Source: Massilia agilis
GTDB taxonomy: Bacteria > Pseudomonadota > Gammaproteobacteria > Burkholderiales > Burkholderiaceae_D
Direction of reading: 5' to 3'
DNA: 64,000 nucleotides
NCBI RefSeq assembly: GCF_024756255.1
Contig: NZ_JANUHB010000002.1
Location: forward strand, 1,054,001-1,118,000
Made by a program: the position numbers and the translations under genes
The notes under the pieces: generated by a model
The model's database searches: none
What the model saw: only the letters and a program-made list of their open reading frames with translations
Told to the model about the DNA's origin: nothing
Shown: in pieces, positions 36,896 through 47,451 of the stretch
Layout: the number at the start of each line of letters is the position of its first letter
Position numbering within the stretch: position 1 is the stretch's first letter

Positions 36896-37870
36896 TCAGC
36901 CGAACAACTCCTCGCGCGTGACGGTCGCGGTGCCCAGCTTGCCGACCACGATGCCGCCAGCGCGGTTGGCCGTGGCCAGCGCCTCGGCCATCGGGGCGCC
37001 CGCGCCCAGCATCACGGCCATGGTGGCGATCACGGTGTCGCCCGCGCCGGACACGTCGTACACCTCGCGCGCGTTGGCGTGCACGTGCAGGATCTCGTCG
37101 GCCGTGAACAGGCTCATGCCCTCTTCCGAGCGCGTCAGGAGCAGCGCCTTGAGCCCCAGCTCTTCGCGCAGCGCCTGCGCCTTGGCCGCCAGCTGCTCCT
37201 CGCTCTTCCAGCCGCCCACCACGCGCCGCAGCTCGGCCTTGTTGGGCGTGACCAGCGTGGCGCCCGCGTACGGCGTGAAGTCCTCGCCCTTTGGGTCCAC
37301 CATCACGATCTTGCCGGCCGCCCTGGCGGCCTGGATCATCTCGGCCACGTTCACCAGGCTGCCCTTGCCGTAGTCGGAGAAGATCACCACGTCGCTTTGC
37401 GGCAGCAGTGCGCGGAACTGCGTGAGCTTGGACTTGAGCGCCGTATCGCTTGGCGCGTCCTCGAAGTCGATGCGCACCATCTGCTGCTGGCGCCCGATCA
37501 CGCGCAGCTTGATGATCGTGGAGTTCCCGGCGTCGCGCTGCAGGTAGCTGTGGATCGACGACTCGGCCAGCAGGCGTTCGACCTGCTCGCCTGCCTCGTC
37601 CGCGCCCACCACGCCCAGCAGGCCGCAGTTGGCGCCCAGCGCGGCCGCGTTGCGCGCCACGTTGGCGGCCCCGCCCAGGCGCTCCTCGCGCTTTTCGATG
37701 CGCACCACCGGCACCGGGGCCTCGGGCGAAATGCGCGAGACGTCGCCGAACCAGTAGCGGTCGAGCATGACGTCGCCCACCACCAGCACGCGCACGTCGG
37801 ACAGCTGCGGCGCGCTGGCCTGCCGGTAGGCGTCGGTGTCGAGCAGGCGGCTTGGGATCACGGTCGTCAT
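36896..37870 (-). CDS. rfaE1: D-glycero-beta-D-manno-heptose-7-phosphate kinase
   Basis: 324 residues, a PfkB-family kinase with [41 protein letters not shown] and the catalytic [15 protein letters not shown]. It phosphorylates heptose 7-phosphate for LPS core synthesis. Only the kinase domain is present; the adenylyltransferase half of E. coli HldE must be encoded elsewhere, as is usual in betaproteobacteria. Its ATG overlaps the ugd stop. Confidence 0.95.
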   Translation of the reverse strand: MTTVIPSRLLDTDAYRQASAPQLSDVRVLVVGDVMLDRYWFGDVSRISPEAPVPVVRIEKREERLGGAANVARNAAALGANCGLLGVVGADEAGEQVERLLAESSIHSYLQRDAGNSTIIKLRVIGRQQQMVRIDFEDAPSDTALKSKLTQFRALLPQSDVVIFSDYGKGSLVNVAEMIQAARAAGKIVMVDPKGEDFTPYAGATLVTPNKAELRRVVGGWKSEEQLAAKAQALREELGLKALLLTRSEEGMSLFTADEILHVHANAREVYDVSGAGDTVIATMAVMLGAGAPMAEALATANRAGGIVVGKLGTATVTREELFG

Positions 37871-39234
37871 TTGCGGGTCAGGATGGAACGGCCGATGCCG
37901 TGGTATTCGATGCCCTGCTCGGTCATCAGGCGCGGATCGAACAGGTTGCGCCCGTCGATGATCACCGGCTGCACGAGGCGGGTCTTGATCTCTTCGAAGT
38001 CCGGGCTGCGGAACGCCTTCCACTCGGTGACGATCACCAGTGCCTGGGCGCCGTCCAGCGCGTCCATCGGCGCATCGACGAAGCGGATGCGCGACAGCTT
38101 CTCCGGCGCCAGGTCCAGCGCCAGCACGCGCTTCGCTTCCGGCATGGCCACCGGGTCGTACACCGACACGGTGGCGCCACGCTCGACCAGCTCGGCCAGC
38201 AGCACGCGCGAGGGCGCCTCGCGCATGTCGTCGGTGTTCGGCTTGAACGCCAGGCCCCACACGGCGAAGTGCTTGCCCGCCAGGTCGGCGCCGAAGCGCG
38301 TCACCACTTTTTCGCCCAGCACGCGCTTCTGGCGGTCGTTGACCGCTTCGACCGCGCGCAGGATCAGGAGCTCACGGTCGTACTGGCGCGCGGTGCGCTC
38401 CAGCGCCTGCACGTCCTTCGGGAAGCACGAGCCGCCGTAGCCGGCGCCGGCGTACAGGAAGCTGTAGCCGATGCGCGGGTCTGAGCCGATGCCCTGGCGT
38501 ACCGCCTCGATGTCTGCGCCCACCTGGTCGGCCAGGTTGGCCAGCTCGTTCATGAACGAGATGCGGGTCGCCAGCATGGCGTTGGCCGCGTACTTGGTGA
38601 ATTCGGCCGAGCGCACGTCCATCCAGTAGGTGCGCTCGTGGTTGCGGTTGAACGGCGCGTACAGGAGTTTCATCATGTCGCGCGCGCGCAGGCCGGCGTG
38701 GGTGTCGTCGTGGCCGATCACGATGCGGTCCGGGCGCATGAAGTCCTCGACCGCCGCGCCCTCTTTCAGGAATTCGGGATTGGACACCACCGAGAACTCG
38801 GTGTGTTCGCCGCGCGCGGCCAGCTCTTCGCGCACCGCTGCGGCCACACGGTCGGCAGTGCCCACCGGGACCGTGGACTTGTCCACGATGACCTTGAAGC
38901 CGGTCATGTGGCGGCCGATGTTGCGCGCCGCGGCCAGCACGTACTGCAGGTCGGCCGAGCCGTCTTCGTCCGGCGGGGTGCCCACCGCGATGAACTGCAG
39001 CACGCCGTGCGCCACGCTGGCGGCCACGTCGGTGGAAAAGCGGATGCGGCCGGCAGCGCGGTTGCGGGCGACGACTTCTTCCAGGCCCGGCTCGTGGATC
39101 GGGATGCCGCCGCTGTTGAGCATGTCAATTTTCTTCTGGTCGACGTCCAGGCAGAAAACGTCGTTGCCCAGTTCGGCGAGGCAGGCGCCGGTGACCAGGC
39201 CCACATAGCCTGTGCCGATGATGGTGATCTTCAT
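37867..39234 (-). CDS. ugd: UDP-glucose 6-dehydrogenase
   Basis: 455 residues. NAD-binding [17 protein letters not shown] at the N-terminus, the catalytic Cys in [16 protein letters not shown], and the C-terminal UDP-binding region with [17 protein letters not shown]. It oxidises UDP-glucose to UDP-glucuronate for surface polysaccharides or lipid A modification. Three bases after lapB, overlapping rfaE1 downstream. Confidence 0.96.
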   Translation of the reverse strand: MKITIIGTGYVGLVTGACLAELGNDVFCLDVDQKKIDMLNSGGIPIHEPGLEEVVARNRAAGRIRFSTDVAASVAHGVLQFIAVGTPPDEDGSADLQYVLAAARNIGRHMTGFKVIVDKSTVPVGTADRVAAAVREELAARGEHTEFSVVSNPEFLKEGAAVEDFMRPDRIVIGHDDTHAGLRARDMMKLLYAPFNRNHERTYWMDVRSAEFTKYAANAMLATRISFMNELANLADQVGADIEAVRQGIGSDPRIGYSFLYAGAGYGGSCFPKDVQALERTARQYDRELLILRAVEAVNDRQKRVLGEKVVTRFGADLAGKHFAVWGLAFKPNTDDMREAPSRVLLAELVERGATVSVYDPVAMPEAKRVLALDLAPEKLSRIRFVDAPMDALDGAQALVIVTEWKAFRSPDFEEIKTRLVQPVIIDGRNLFDPRLMTEQGIEYHGIGRSILTRK

Positions 39235-39237
39235 TGT

Positions 39238-40413
39238 TTAGTTCATGACGTTGAGTTCTTCGGTGCGGCGCGGCGGGTAGGTTTCCCACCGGTTGCAACC
39301 CGGGCACTGCCAGTAGAACTGGCGCGCCTTGAAACCACAGTGGCTGCACTGGTAGCGTGCCAGCTTCTGCGTGTAGCCGTGGACGAGGTTCTTGACCATC
39401 GACAGCTCTTCCCAGACGTGCGCCGGTGCGTCCATCAGGCGCGCTTCGAGCAGCTTGTCCAGGCCGAGCAAAGTCGGATTGCGGCGTAGTTCCTCGACCA
39501 CAAGTTCTTTGGCAGCTTCCACGCCGTCCAGTTCAATCACGGCCTTGAAAACGACCTCGACCAGATCAATGGATGACGCTTCGGCCAGGTAGGAGCGCAA
39601 CAGGTTGACCCCTTCCTGCGCCCGGCCGACCTTGCGGTAGCCGTCCATCAGGCGCGCGGCGACCAGCGCCACGTGCGGCACGCTCTGCTGCTCCACCCGG
39701 CGCCAGGCCTTGAGCGCGGCTTCGACATCGCCGTCGGCCAGCAACGCATCGCCGTACAGGATCATCGCGCGCACGCTCTTGCGGTCCGAATGCAGGGCCT
39801 TCTCGAGCAGCGCCACGGCTTCCTTGGTGTCCATGTGCACCAATGCGTCCTGGGCCAGCTCGCAATAGAACTGGGCAATTTCGCGGTGCATGGCGCCGGC
39901 GCCCGATTCCTGCAGGCCCACCGCCGCCTCGATCGCGCGGCGCCACTCCTTTTCGCGCTGGAAGATTTCCAGCAGCGCACGGCGCGCCTGCACGGCGTAT
40001 TGCGTGTCCACCAGCAGGTTGAAGGTTTCCTCGGCGCGGTCGAGCAAGCCGGCCTTCAGGTAGTCCATGCCCAGCTCGTACTGGGCGTGCACCTGCTGCT
40101 CCAGCGGCAGGTCGGGACGCGACAGCAGGTTCTGGTGCACGCGGATGGCGCGCTCGGTCTCGCCGCGGCGGCGGAACAGGTTGCCCAGCGCAAAGTGCAT
40201 GTCGGCCGTTTCCGGGTCGAGCTTGACGATTTCGATGAAGGCGTCGATCGCCTTGTCAGGCTGCTCGTTGAGCAGGAAATTCAAGCCCTTGAAATACCCG
40301 CGCGGCAGGCTGCGCGATTCGGACACCAGTTGTTTGATATCGACCCGGGCCGCGATCCAGCCGAGGGCGAAAAAGACGGGGATGCCGAGCAGCCACCAGA
40401 TTTCAAATTCCAT
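39238..40413 (-). CDS. lapB: Lipopolysaccharide assembly protein LapB
   Basis: 391 residues. N-terminal membrane helix (WWLLGIPVFFALGWIAA), a run of TPR-like helices from about 35 to 330, and a C-terminal rubredoxin-type metal knuckle CSHCGF then CPGC. LapB (YciM) tunes LpxC turnover with FtsH to balance LPS and phospholipid. Downstream of lapA by 28 bases, upstream of ugd. Confidence 0.95.
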   Translation of the reverse strand: MEFEIWWLLGIPVFFALGWIAARVDIKQLVSESRSLPRGYFKGLNFLLNEQPDKAIDAFIEIVKLDPETADMHFALGNLFRRRGETERAIRVHQNLLSRPDLPLEQQVHAQYELGMDYLKAGLLDRAEETFNLLVDTQYAVQARRALLEIFQREKEWRRAIEAAVGLQESGAGAMHREIAQFYCELAQDALVHMDTKEAVALLEKALHSDRKSVRAMILYGDALLADGDVEAALKAWRRVEQQSVPHVALVAARLMDGYRKVGRAQEGVNLLRSYLAEASSIDLVEVVFKAVIELDGVEAAKELVVEELRRNPTLLGLDKLLEARLMDAPAHVWEELSMVKNLVHGYTQKLARYQCSHCGFKARQFYWQCPGCNRWETYPPRRTEELNVMN

Positions 40414-40441
40414 GCGTTTGTGTTCTTGTGTTGATGGCGTA

Positions 40442-40744
40442 TCAGCGGGTGTTCACGGCATCCGGCTGCGGCTGGCTGCTGGCGGTGCCGGCGGCGCTCT
40501 GCAAGGCCTGGATGGTGTTCTTGTGCTGCGAGGTCTGGCGGCGCTGGCGGAACACGGTCGGCGTGAGCGCCAGGATGCCCAGCGCGGCGCCAGCGACGAA
40601 AAAGGCCAGCAGCATCAGCACCAGCGGGCCGCGCAGCTCGTAATTCAGGAAAAAGTGAAGATCGACTTCCTGCGTGTTCTTCAGGGCGAACCCGAAAAAC
40701 AGGACGAACAGGATAAATCCAATGATCGTGGTGACAAGTTTCAT
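40442..40744 (-). CDS. lapA: Lipopolysaccharide assembly protein LapA (DUF1049)
   Basis: 100 residues with two membrane helices: TTIIGFILFVLFFGFALKN and LVLMLLAFFVAGAALGILAL, separated by QEVDLHFFLNYELRGP, the LapA core. The tail is hydrophilic. ATG 40744 with ACAGGA upstream is chosen over the TTG at 40747. Works with LapB at the inner membrane. Confidence 0.93.
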   Translation of the reverse strand: MKLVTTIIGFILFVLFFGFALKNTQEVDLHFFLNYELRGPLVLMLLAFFVAGAALGILALTPTVFRQRRQTSQHKNTIQALQSAAGTASSQPQPDAVNTR

Positions 40745-40835
40745 CAACGGGTCCTGTCGGGTGGTTCAGCAAACATGGCAGTGTCGCATATCTGAGACGA
40801 TATATCAAAAAACGACGGTCGGGGCCGCGCCCGAG

Positions 40836-40933
40836 CGTCGTCCCCGCGAAGGCGGGGACCCATAGACCGTATCCCGGAGCCGCGCCGCGTGCATGCACAC
40901 TCAGCATGGGTCGCCGCCTCCGCGGGGACGACG
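40836..40933. repeat. Family B palindromic repeat, copy B2
   Basis: CGTCGTCCCCGCGAAGGCGG at the left, CCGCCTCCGCGGGGACGACG at the right; inner halves GGGACCCAT and ATGGGTCGCC. Between ihfB and lapA, just past the ihfB terminator. Confidence 0.88.
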
Positions 40934-40950
40934 AATCTCGGGCCAACAAT

Positions 40951-40979
40951 AAAAAAACGGCATCCGCGGATGCCGTTTT
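40951..40979 (-). terminator. Rho-independent terminator of ihfB
   Basis: A 12-bp perfect stem AAAACGGCATCC / GGATGCCGTTTT with a 2-base loop (40954-40979), then seven T residues on the minus strand. Strong. LapAB therefore probably use their own promoter or read-through. Confidence 0.93.
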
Positions 40980-41001
40980 CGGTCTGCGCGCGGCAGACGA
41001 C

Positions 41002-41307
41002 TCAGTCTTCGATGATCGGTTGCCCGACCATCGCGTCCACCCGCTCACGCAACTGCTTGCCCGGCTTGAAGTGGGGCACCCGTTTTTCGGGCACCATCAC
41101 CTTGTCGCCGGACTTGGGGTTGCGTCCGATGCGCGGCGGCCGGCTGTTCAGCGCAAAGCTGCCGAAACCGCGGATCTCGATGCGCTGGCCGGAAGCTAGC
41201 GCGTTGGTCATCGCATCGAGGATGGTCTTGACAGCAAACTCCGCATCCTTCGCCACCAGCTGCGAATATCTCTCAGCCAGGCGGGCAATCAGCTCGGACT
41301 TGGTCAT
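41002..41307 (-). CDS. ihfB: Integration host factor subunit beta
   Basis: 101 residues. Begins [17 protein letters not shown] and has the DNA-binding arm [19 protein letters not shown] and [11 protein letters not shown]. With IhfA it bends DNA at specific sites. Nineteen bases after rpsA, as in most proteobacteria, and closed by a strong terminator. Confidence 0.97.
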   Translation of the reverse strand: MTKSELIARLAERYSQLVAKDAEFAVKTILDAMTNALASGQRIEIRGFGSFALNSRPPRIGRNPKSGDKVMVPEKRVPHFKPGKQLRERVDAMVGQPIIED

Positions 41308-41326
41308 CTGTTCGCCTTAAGGCAAA

Positions 41327-43033
41327 TTAGCCTTTGTTTTCCATCTTGGCTTTCAGCAGCGCGCCCAGGCTGGTGGTGCCCGATGCGGCGCTGGTGTCAG
41401 CAGCCAGCTTCTGCATGGCTTCCTGGGTGTCGGCGCTGTCCTTGGCCTTGATCGACAGCTGGATGCTGCGCGACTTGCGGTCCACGTTGATGATCATCGC
41501 CTCGACCTTGTCGCCCACTTTCAGGTGGGTGCCGGCATCTTCCACGCGGTCGCGCGAGATTTCCGACGCACGCAGGTAGCCTTCGACTTCGTCGTTCAGC
41601 GCGATCACGGCGCCTTTCGGCTCAACCGCTTTGACCGTGCCGGTGACCAGCGAACCCTTGTCGTTCAGGGCTGCGAAGTTGTTGAACGGGTCGCCTTCGA
41701 GCTGCTTGACGCCCAGCGAGACACGCTCGCGCTCGACGTCGATGGCCAGCACGACAGCTTCCAGCTCGTCGCCCTTCTTGAACTTGCGCACGGCTTCTTC
41801 GCCCGGCTCGGTCCACGACAGGTCCGACAGGTGCACCAGGCCGTCGATGTTGCCCGGCAGGCCGATGAACACGCCGAAGTCGGTGATCGACTTGATCAGG
41901 CCCTTGACCTTGTCGCCCTTCTTGTGGGTCATGCCGAACTCGTCCCACGGATTCGGTTTGCACTGCTTCATGCCCAGCGAGATACGACGACGCTCTTCGT
42001 CGATTTCCAGGACCATGACTTCGACTTCATCGCCCAGCTGCACGACTTTGTTCGGGGCCACGTTCTTGTTGGTCCAGTCCATCTCCGAGACGTGCACCAG
42101 GCCTTCGATGCCCTGCTCCACTTCCACGAACGCACCGTAGTCGGTCAGGTTGGTGACCTTGCCGAACAGGCGGGTGCCTTGCGGGTAGCGACGCGACAGG
42201 CCGGTCCACGGATCGTCGCCCAGTTGCTTGACGCCCAGCGAGACGCGGTTCTTTTCCTGATCGTACTTGAGGACCTTGGCGGTGATCTCTTGACCAACCG
42301 ACAGGACTTCCGACGGGTGACGCACACGGCGCCATGCCAGGTCGGTGATGTGCAGCAGGCCGTCGATGCCGCCCAGGTCAACGAACGCACCGTAGTCGGT
42401 GATGTTCTTGACGACGCCGGTGACAACGGTGCCTTCCTTCAGGGTTTCCATCAGCTTGGCGCGCTCTTCGCCCATCGAGGCTTCGATCACGGCGCGGCGC
42501 GACAGCACCACGTTGTTGCGCTTGCGGTCCAGCTTGATGACCTTGAATTCCAGGGTCTTGCCCTCGAACGGGGTGGTGTCCTTGACCGGACGGGTGTCAA
42601 CCAGCGAACCCGGCAGGAATGCGCGGATGCCGTTGGTCAGGACGGTCAGGCCGCCTTTGACTTTACCGTTCACGGTACCGGTGACGATTTCACCGGATTC
42701 CATTGCTTTTTCCAGGGCCAGCCACGATGCCAGGCGCTTGGCCTTGTCGCGCGACAGGATGGTATCGCCGAAACCGTTTTCCAGCGATTCGATGGCCACG
42801 GAAACGAAGTCGCCTACTTTGACTTCCAGTTCGCCCTGGTCATTCTTGAATTCGTCGATGGGGATGAAAGCTTCCGACTTCAGGCCGGCGTTAACGATCA
42901 CGAAGTTGTGATCGAGGCGCACGACTTCGGCGGAGATCACTTCGCCCGAACGCATGTCCTGGCGCGACAGGGATTCCTCGAAGAGGGCGGCAAAGCTTTC
43001 CATACCAGAAGCTTGGGTGGTTGCAGTAGACAT
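41327..43033 (-). CDS. rpsA: 30S ribosomal protein S1
   Basis: 568 residues with six S1 RNA-binding repeats, visible as recurring [40 protein letters not shown] and [20 protein letters not shown] units. It binds mRNA and helps initiation. ATG 43033 leads into [20 protein letters not shown]. There is no clear Shine-Dalgarno in the leader, as for E. coli rpsA, where S1 represses its own translation; the same control is likely here. Confidence 0.97.
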   Translation of the reverse strand: MSTATTQASGMESFAALFEESLSRQDMRSGEVISAEVVRLDHNFVIVNAGLKSEAFIPIDEFKNDQGELEVKVGDFVSVAIESLENGFGDTILSRDKAKRLASWLALEKAMESGEIVTGTVNGKVKGGLTVLTNGIRAFLPGSLVDTRPVKDTTPFEGKTLEFKVIKLDRKRNNVVLSRRAVIEASMGEERAKLMETLKEGTVVTGVVKNITDYGAFVDLGGIDGLLHITDLAWRRVRHPSEVLSVGQEITAKVLKYDQEKNRVSLGVKQLGDDPWTGLSRRYPQGTRLFGKVTNLTDYGAFVEVEQGIEGLVHVSEMDWTNKNVAPNKVVQLGDEVEVMVLEIDEERRRISLGMKQCKPNPWDEFGMTHKKGDKVKGLIKSITDFGVFIGLPGNIDGLVHLSDLSWTEPGEEAVRKFKKGDELEAVVLAIDVERERVSLGVKQLEGDPFNNFAALNDKGSLVTGTVKAVEPKGAVIALNDEVEGYLRASEISRDRVEDAGTHLKVGDKVEAMIINVDRKSRSIQLSIKAKDSADTQEAMQKLAADTSAASGTTSLGALLKAKMENKG

Positions 43034-43204
43034 GTAAAAAGGTACTTTAAGGTTAGCCAGCAGGCCGGCAATATGCGGCACTGAACTGGGTCAGGGTTAA
43101 ACAAACCTGGGACATCCCAGGCACCAAAACAGCGCTTGTGGCGCGAAAACATCCAACTACTTAAACCGGTGTGGTGACGCAGACGCAGCCCCCACATTCA
43201 CCAA
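43034..43204 (-). other. rpsA leader region
   Basis: Part of a 320-bp gene-free stretch between cmk and rpsA; repeat B3 fills the other part. It should hold the rpsA promoter and untranslated leader. I see no convincing Shine-Dalgarno and no single clear promoter. Confidence 0.45.
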
Positions 43205-43321
43205 CGTCGTCCCGGCGCAAGCCGGGATCCATGCTGAGCTTACCGACACGCCACCCGGCAGAATCACCGCCAGCGCTTCTGCAACCTCAGCATGGGTCCC
43301 CGCCTGCGCGGGGACGACGAC
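43205..43321. repeat. Family B palindromic repeat, copy B3
   Basis: CGTCGTCCCGGCGCAAGCCG at the left, CGCCTGCGCGGGGACGACG at the right, with GGGATCCATGCTGAG and CTCAGCATGGGTCCC as the inner arms. Between cmk and rpsA. Confidence 0.88.
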
Positions 43322-43353
43322 GGCCACTGAGCGGACCTCCCCTCAGCGGCGAA

Positions 43354-44019
43354 TTATTGTTTTTCGGCGTACCACCGCAACACCTGCTCCACCGCCTCTT
43401 CGGCCGTGATGTTGGAGGAATCGAGGATATACGCATCTGCCGCCGGCGCAAGTGGCGCGACCGCGCGTTTGGTATCGCGCTCGTCGCGTGCCTGCAAATC
43501 GGCCAGCAGATCGTCCATATTAGCAGAAAACCCTTTGCCAATCAATTGCTTATACCTGCGTTCGGCGCGCGCAGCAACACTTGCGGTCAAGAACACCTTC
43601 AACTTGGCAGTCGGAAAGATCACCGTGCCCATGTCACGCCCGTCGGCGACCAGCCCTGGTGCCGTGCGGAAGCGCAGCTGCAGGCCGAACAGCGCCTGGC
43701 GCACGGCCGGCAGCGCGGCGATCTTCGACGCGGTGTTGCCCACCTCCTCGACGCGGATCGCCTGGGTCACGTTCTCCTGTCCCAGGAACACGTCGTGGCC
43801 GACAAAGCTGCAGTTCAGGTGCTCGGCCACCTTGGCCAGCGCGTGCTCGTCGCTCATGTCGGTCGCGCGGCGCAGCGCCGACAGCGCGGTCAGGCGGTAC
43901 AGCGCGCCCGAATCGAGCAGGTGGAAACTGAGCCGTTCGGCCACCTTGGCCGCCACCGTGCCTTTGCCGGAGGCGGTCGGGCCGTCGATGGCGATTACCG
44001 GGATGTTGGAGTTGGGCAT
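43354..44019 (-). CDS. cmk: Cytidylate kinase
   Basis: 221 residues. P-loop [17 protein letters not shown] at the start, [29 protein letters not shown] and the [13 protein letters not shown] lid. It phosphorylates CMP and dCMP. In the conserved aroA-cmk-rpsA order, 73 bases after aroA, with a half copy of family A in that gap. Confidence 0.96.
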   Translation of the reverse strand: MPNSNIPVIAIDGPTASGKGTVAAKVAERLSFHLLDSGALYRLTALSALRRATDMSDEHALAKVAEHLNCSFVGHDVFLGQENVTQAIRVEEVGNTASKIAALPAVRQALFGLQLRFRTAPGLVADGRDMGTVIFPTAKLKVFLTASVAARAERRYKQLIGKGFSANMDDLLADLQARDERDTKRAVAPLAPAADAYILDSSNITAEEAVEQVLRWYAEKQ

Positions 44020-44048
44020 TTTTAGTTCTTCGTGAACGCAATGGCTGG

Positions 44049-44080
44049 TTGAACGCGTGGGCAGGATTTGCCCACCCTAC
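44049..44080. repeat. Family A half repeat, copy A5
   Basis: TTGAACGCGTGGGCAGG then TTTGCCCACCCTAC: only the right half of a family A unit, still able to form a short hairpin (GGGCAGG/TTGCCC). In the aroA-cmk gap. Confidence 0.8.
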
Positions 44081-44092
44081 GTCCAGCTGGCT

Positions 44093-45424
44093 TCAAAATA
44101 GCTCGCTTTTGGCGATCTTCGAAAACGTTTCGAAATATTCGGGGAAGGTCTTCGCCACGCACTTGGGGTCGTTGATGCGAATCGCATTGCCGCGCCGCGC
44201 CTTGCCGTCCAGGGTGGCAAGCGAAAAGCACATCGCCATCCGGTGGTCGTCGTAGGTGTCGATCGTAGCCGGCCGGATCTCCTCCGGCGGCGTGATGCGG
44301 ATGTAGTCCGCGCCCTCTTCGACGATCGCGCCCAGCTTGCGCAGCTCGGTCGCCATCGCCGCCAGGCGGTCAGTCTCTTTCACGCGCCAGCTGGCGATGT
44401 TGCGCAGCGTGCTGGTGCCGTCCGCATACAGGGCGGCCACCGCGATCGTCATCGCCGCGTCGGGAATGTGGTTGAAGTCCGCGTCGATGGCCTTGAGCAC
44501 GCCGTTCGATTGGGCCTCGATCCAGTTCTCGCCGCGCGTGATGGTCGCGCCCATCTTTTCCAGCGCGTCGGCAAAGCGCACGTCGCCCTGGATACTGTCG
44601 CGGCCCACGCCCACCACCCGCACCGGGCCGCCGGCAATCGCGCCGGCCGCGAGGAAGTACGAGGCCGACGAGGCGTCGCCTTCCACATGGATGCTGCCCG
44701 GGCTCTTGTAGCGCTGGCCCGGCTGCACCGTGAACGACTGCCAGCCGTCCTGCTCCACGGTCACGCCGAAGCGGCGCATGAGGTTCAGCGTGATCTCGAT
44801 GTAGGGCTTGGAGATCAGTTCGCCGACCACGTCGATGCTGACGGCGTGGTCCTTGGCCATCAGCGGCGCAGCCATCAGGAGCGCAGTCAGGAACTGGCTC
44901 GACACGTTGCCGCGCACGGACAGCCGGTCGGCCTCGATGTGGCCACGGCGGATGTGCAGCGGCGGATAGCCCGGCGTGCCGGTGTACTCGATGCGCGCGC
45001 CGACGGCGTTGAGCGCATCGACCAGGTCGCCGATCGGGCGCTCGTGCATGCGCGAGACGCCGTGCAGCTTGTAGTCGCCGCCGATCACCGCCAGCGCCGC
45101 CGTCAGCGGCCGGATCGCGGTGCCCGCGTTGCCCATGAAGAGATCGGCCTCGCGCACCGGCAGCACGCCAGCGCCGCCATGCACGAAATTGGTCCGCTCA
45201 TCGACCTCGTCCCACTTGATGCCCAGCGAGCGCAGCGCGCCCAGCATGACCATGGTGTCGTCCGAGGCCAGCAGGTCGTGGATGGCGGTGTTGCCCTCGC
45301 TGAGCGCGGCCAGCAGCAGCGTGCGGTTGGAGATGCTTTTCGAACCCGGCAGGCGCACCGTGCCTTCCACGTGCATCACCGGCGGCAGGTCGAGGTGCTC
45401 GGGGTAGTGTTTTTGCTGCGTCAT
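44093..45424 (-). CDS. aroA: 3-phosphoshikimate 1-carboxyvinyltransferase (EPSP synthase)
   Basis: 443 residues. [18 protein letters not shown] near the start, [17 protein letters not shown] with the phosphoenolpyruvate loop, and [20 protein letters not shown]. Joins shikimate 3-phosphate and phosphoenolpyruvate in the chorismate pathway. The loop has AGTAIRP, as in glyphosate-sensitive class I enzymes. Directly abuts tyrA. Confidence 0.97.
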   Translation of the reverse strand: MTQQKHYPEHLDLPPVMHVEGTVRLPGSKSISNRTLLLAALSEGNTAIHDLLASDDTMVMLGALRSLGIKWDEVDERTNFVHGGAGVLPVREADLFMGNAGTAIRPLTAALAVIGGDYKLHGVSRMHERPIGDLVDALNAVGARIEYTGTPGYPPLHIRRGHIEADRLSVRGNVSSQFLTALLMAAPLMAKDHAVSIDVVGELISKPYIEITLNLMRRFGVTVEQDGWQSFTVQPGQRYKSPGSIHVEGDASSASYFLAAGAIAGGPVRVVGVGRDSIQGDVRFADALEKMGATITRGENWIEAQSNGVLKAIDADFNHIPDAAMTIAVAALYADGTSTLRNIASWRVKETDRLAAMATELRKLGAIVEEGADYIRITPPEEIRPATIDTYDDHRMAMCFSLATLDGKARRGNAIRINDPKCVAKTFPEYFETFSKIAKSELF

Positions 45425-46327
45425 TTAGTTTCCTGATTCTTGGGCAGGGCGCGGCTCGGCGGCCTCGATCGTCTCGATCCAGTTGCGCCGCGCGCGCTGG
45501 GCATTGGCGTACACGCCTTCCAGCGCGGCCGCATCGCTGGCCGCGAGCATGGCCCGCAGCTTGGTCAATTGTGCCAGATACGCGTCCAGCTCCACGAGCA
45601 GCGCGTCACGGTTGGCCATGCTGATGTCGCGCCACATCTCCGGCGACGAGCCGGCAATGCGGGTAAAGTCGCGAAAGCCGCTGGCCGCGTACTGGAACAG
45701 CAAGTCGGCGTGCGGCTTGGCGGCGATGTCGTCCACCAGCGCGTAGGCCAGCAGGTGCGGCAGGTGGCTCACGGCGGCGAACACCTTGTCGTGCTCTTCG
45801 GGCGTCAGGCGGTGGATGATCGCGCCGCACAGGCGCCACGCCAGGGCCACCCGCTCGACCGATGCGGCGGGGTTTTCCGGCAGCGCCGTGATCACGGTCT
45901 TCTTGCCGCGGTACAGGCCCGCCAGCGCCGCGTCCGGACCGTTGGACTCGCGCCCGGCGATCGGGTGGCCCGGCACGAATTGGGCGATGCGCCCGCCGAG
46001 CACCGCGCGCGCGGCGGCGACCACGTCGGACTTGGTGCTGCCCGCATCGGTGAGGATCGTGTGCGGCTCCAGCCACGGCAGCAGCGTCGCCAGGATCGGG
46101 CCGGTCTGCGCGACCGGGGCGGCGATGAGCACCAGGTCGGCGCCTTGCATCGCTTCTTGCGGCGACTGCGCCACCGCATCGATGATGCCCAGCTCCTGCG
46201 CACGCGCCAGCACGCCCGGCGAGCGGCCCATGCCGACCACGGTCCTGGCCGCGCCGGCCTGCTTGAGCGCCAGCGCGAACGAGCCACCGATCAGGCCAAC
46301 GCCAACGATGACAATCTTATCGAACAT
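45425..46327 (-). CDS. tyrA: Prephenate dehydrogenase
   Basis: 300 residues. NAD-binding VGVGLIGGSFALALKQAG, DAGSTKSDVV and the HPIAGRESNGPDAALAGLY active-site block, then TPEEHDKVFAAVSHLPHLLA. Converts prephenate to hydroxyphenylpyruvate for tyrosine. No chorismate mutase or ACT domain is attached. Its stop is immediately followed by the aroA start. Confidence 0.95.
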   Translation of the reverse strand: MFDKIVIVGVGLIGGSFALALKQAGAARTVVGMGRSPGVLARAQELGIIDAVAQSPQEAMQGADLVLIAAPVAQTGPILATLLPWLEPHTILTDAGSTKSDVVAAARAVLGGRIAQFVPGHPIAGRESNGPDAALAGLYRGKKTVITALPENPAASVERVALAWRLCGAIIHRLTPEEHDKVFAAVSHLPHLLAYALVDDIAAKPHADLLFQYAASGFRDFTRIAGSSPEMWRDISMANRDALLVELDAYLAQLTKLRAMLAASDAAALEGVYANAQRARRNWIETIEAAEPRPAQESGN

Positions 46328-47431
46328 TCAGCCCAGCGCCCTCTTCAGCGCCGCGATGAACTTTGCGTTCTCGTCCGGCAGGCCGATCGAGATGCGCAGC
46401 CACTGCGGCAGCCCGTAGTTGCCGACCGGGCGCACGATCACGCCCTGCTTGAGCAGCGCCAGGTTCACGCGCGCGCCCGCGCCGTCGTCGTTGCCGACCT
46501 TGACCAGCACGAAGTTGCCGTACGACGGCACGTATTCCAGCCCCAGCTCGTCGAACGCGGCGGTGAGCTGCTTGTAGCCGTCGGCGTTGTTCTGCGCGCC
46601 CTTGGCCAGGAACTGTTTGTCGTTCAGCGCCGCGACCGCGGCAGCCTGCGCCAGCGAGTTCACGTTGAACGGCTGGCGAATGCGGTTCATCAGGTCGGTC
46701 ACCGCCGGCTGGGCGATGGCAAAGCCCACGCGCAGGCCCGCCAGGCCATACGCCTTGGAGAAGGTGCGCGAGACGATCAGGTTGGGGAACTTGCGCACCC
46801 ACTGCGACGACTCGAACTGGTTTTCCGGCGCGAGGTATTCGTTGTAGGCCTCGTCCAGCACCACGATCACGTTGGCCGGCACCTTGGCCAGGAAGGCTTC
46901 GATGCGCGCAGCCGGGATGAAGGTGCCGGTCGGGTTGTTCGGGTTGGCGATGTACACGAGCCTGGTGTCGGCCTCGATGGCATCGGCCATCGCATCGAGG
47001 TCATGGCCGTACTCGGCCGCGGGCACCACGATGGCGCGGCCACCCACGCCTTGCGTGGCCAGCGCGTACACGGCGAACGAGTACTGCGAGAACACCACCG
47101 ACTCGCCCTTCTGCACGAACGCGTGCGCGGCGATCTCGAGGATGTCGTTGCTGCCGTTGCCCAGCGTGATCCAGTCGGCCGGCACGTCGTAGCGCTTGGA
47201 CAGCGCGGCCTTGAGCTCGAAACCGTTCGCATCCGGGTACCGACCCAGCTCGGCCGCGGCTTGCGCCATCGCCTGCTTGCTCGACTCCGGAATGCCGAAC
47301 GGGTTCTCATTCGAGGCGAGCTTGACGATATTGGCTTCGTCGAGCCCGAACTCGCGGGCGACTTCAGCGATGGGTTTGCCGGCCTGGTAGGGGGCGATGG
47401 CGCGAACGTAATCTGGACCGAATTGCGACAT
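46328..47431 (-). CDS. hisC: Histidinol-phosphate aminotransferase
   Basis: 367 residues. PLP aminotransferase fold I with ASNENPFGIPESSKQAM, NPNNPTGTFIP and the PLP lysine in SRTFSKAYGLAGLRVGF. In this context between pheA and tyrA it probably also serves phenylalanine and tyrosine transamination, a known overlap of this family. Directly abuts tyrA. Confidence 0.95.
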   Translation of the reverse strand: MSQFGPDYVRAIAPYQAGKPIAEVAREFGLDEANIVKLASNENPFGIPESSKQAMAQAAAELGRYPDANGFELKAALSKRYDVPADWITLGNGSNDILEIAAHAFVQKGESVVFSQYSFAVYALATQGVGGRAIVVPAAEYGHDLDAMADAIEADTRLVYIANPNNPTGTFIPAARIEAFLAKVPANVIVVLDEAYNEYLAPENQFESSQWVRKFPNLIVSRTFSKAYGLAGLRVGFAIAQPAVTDLMNRIRQPFNVNSLAQAAAVAALNDKQFLAKGAQNNADGYKQLTAAFDELGLEYVPSYGNFVLVKVGNDDGAGARVNLALLKQGVIVRPVGNYGLPQWLRISIGLPDENAKFIAALKRALG

Positions 47432-47451
47432 AAGTACTCTCGAATGATGGT

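Noticed and set aside
41525..43084. 519-codon frame opposite rpsA
   Set aside because: Antisense shadow; reads as reverse complement of the S1 repeats.
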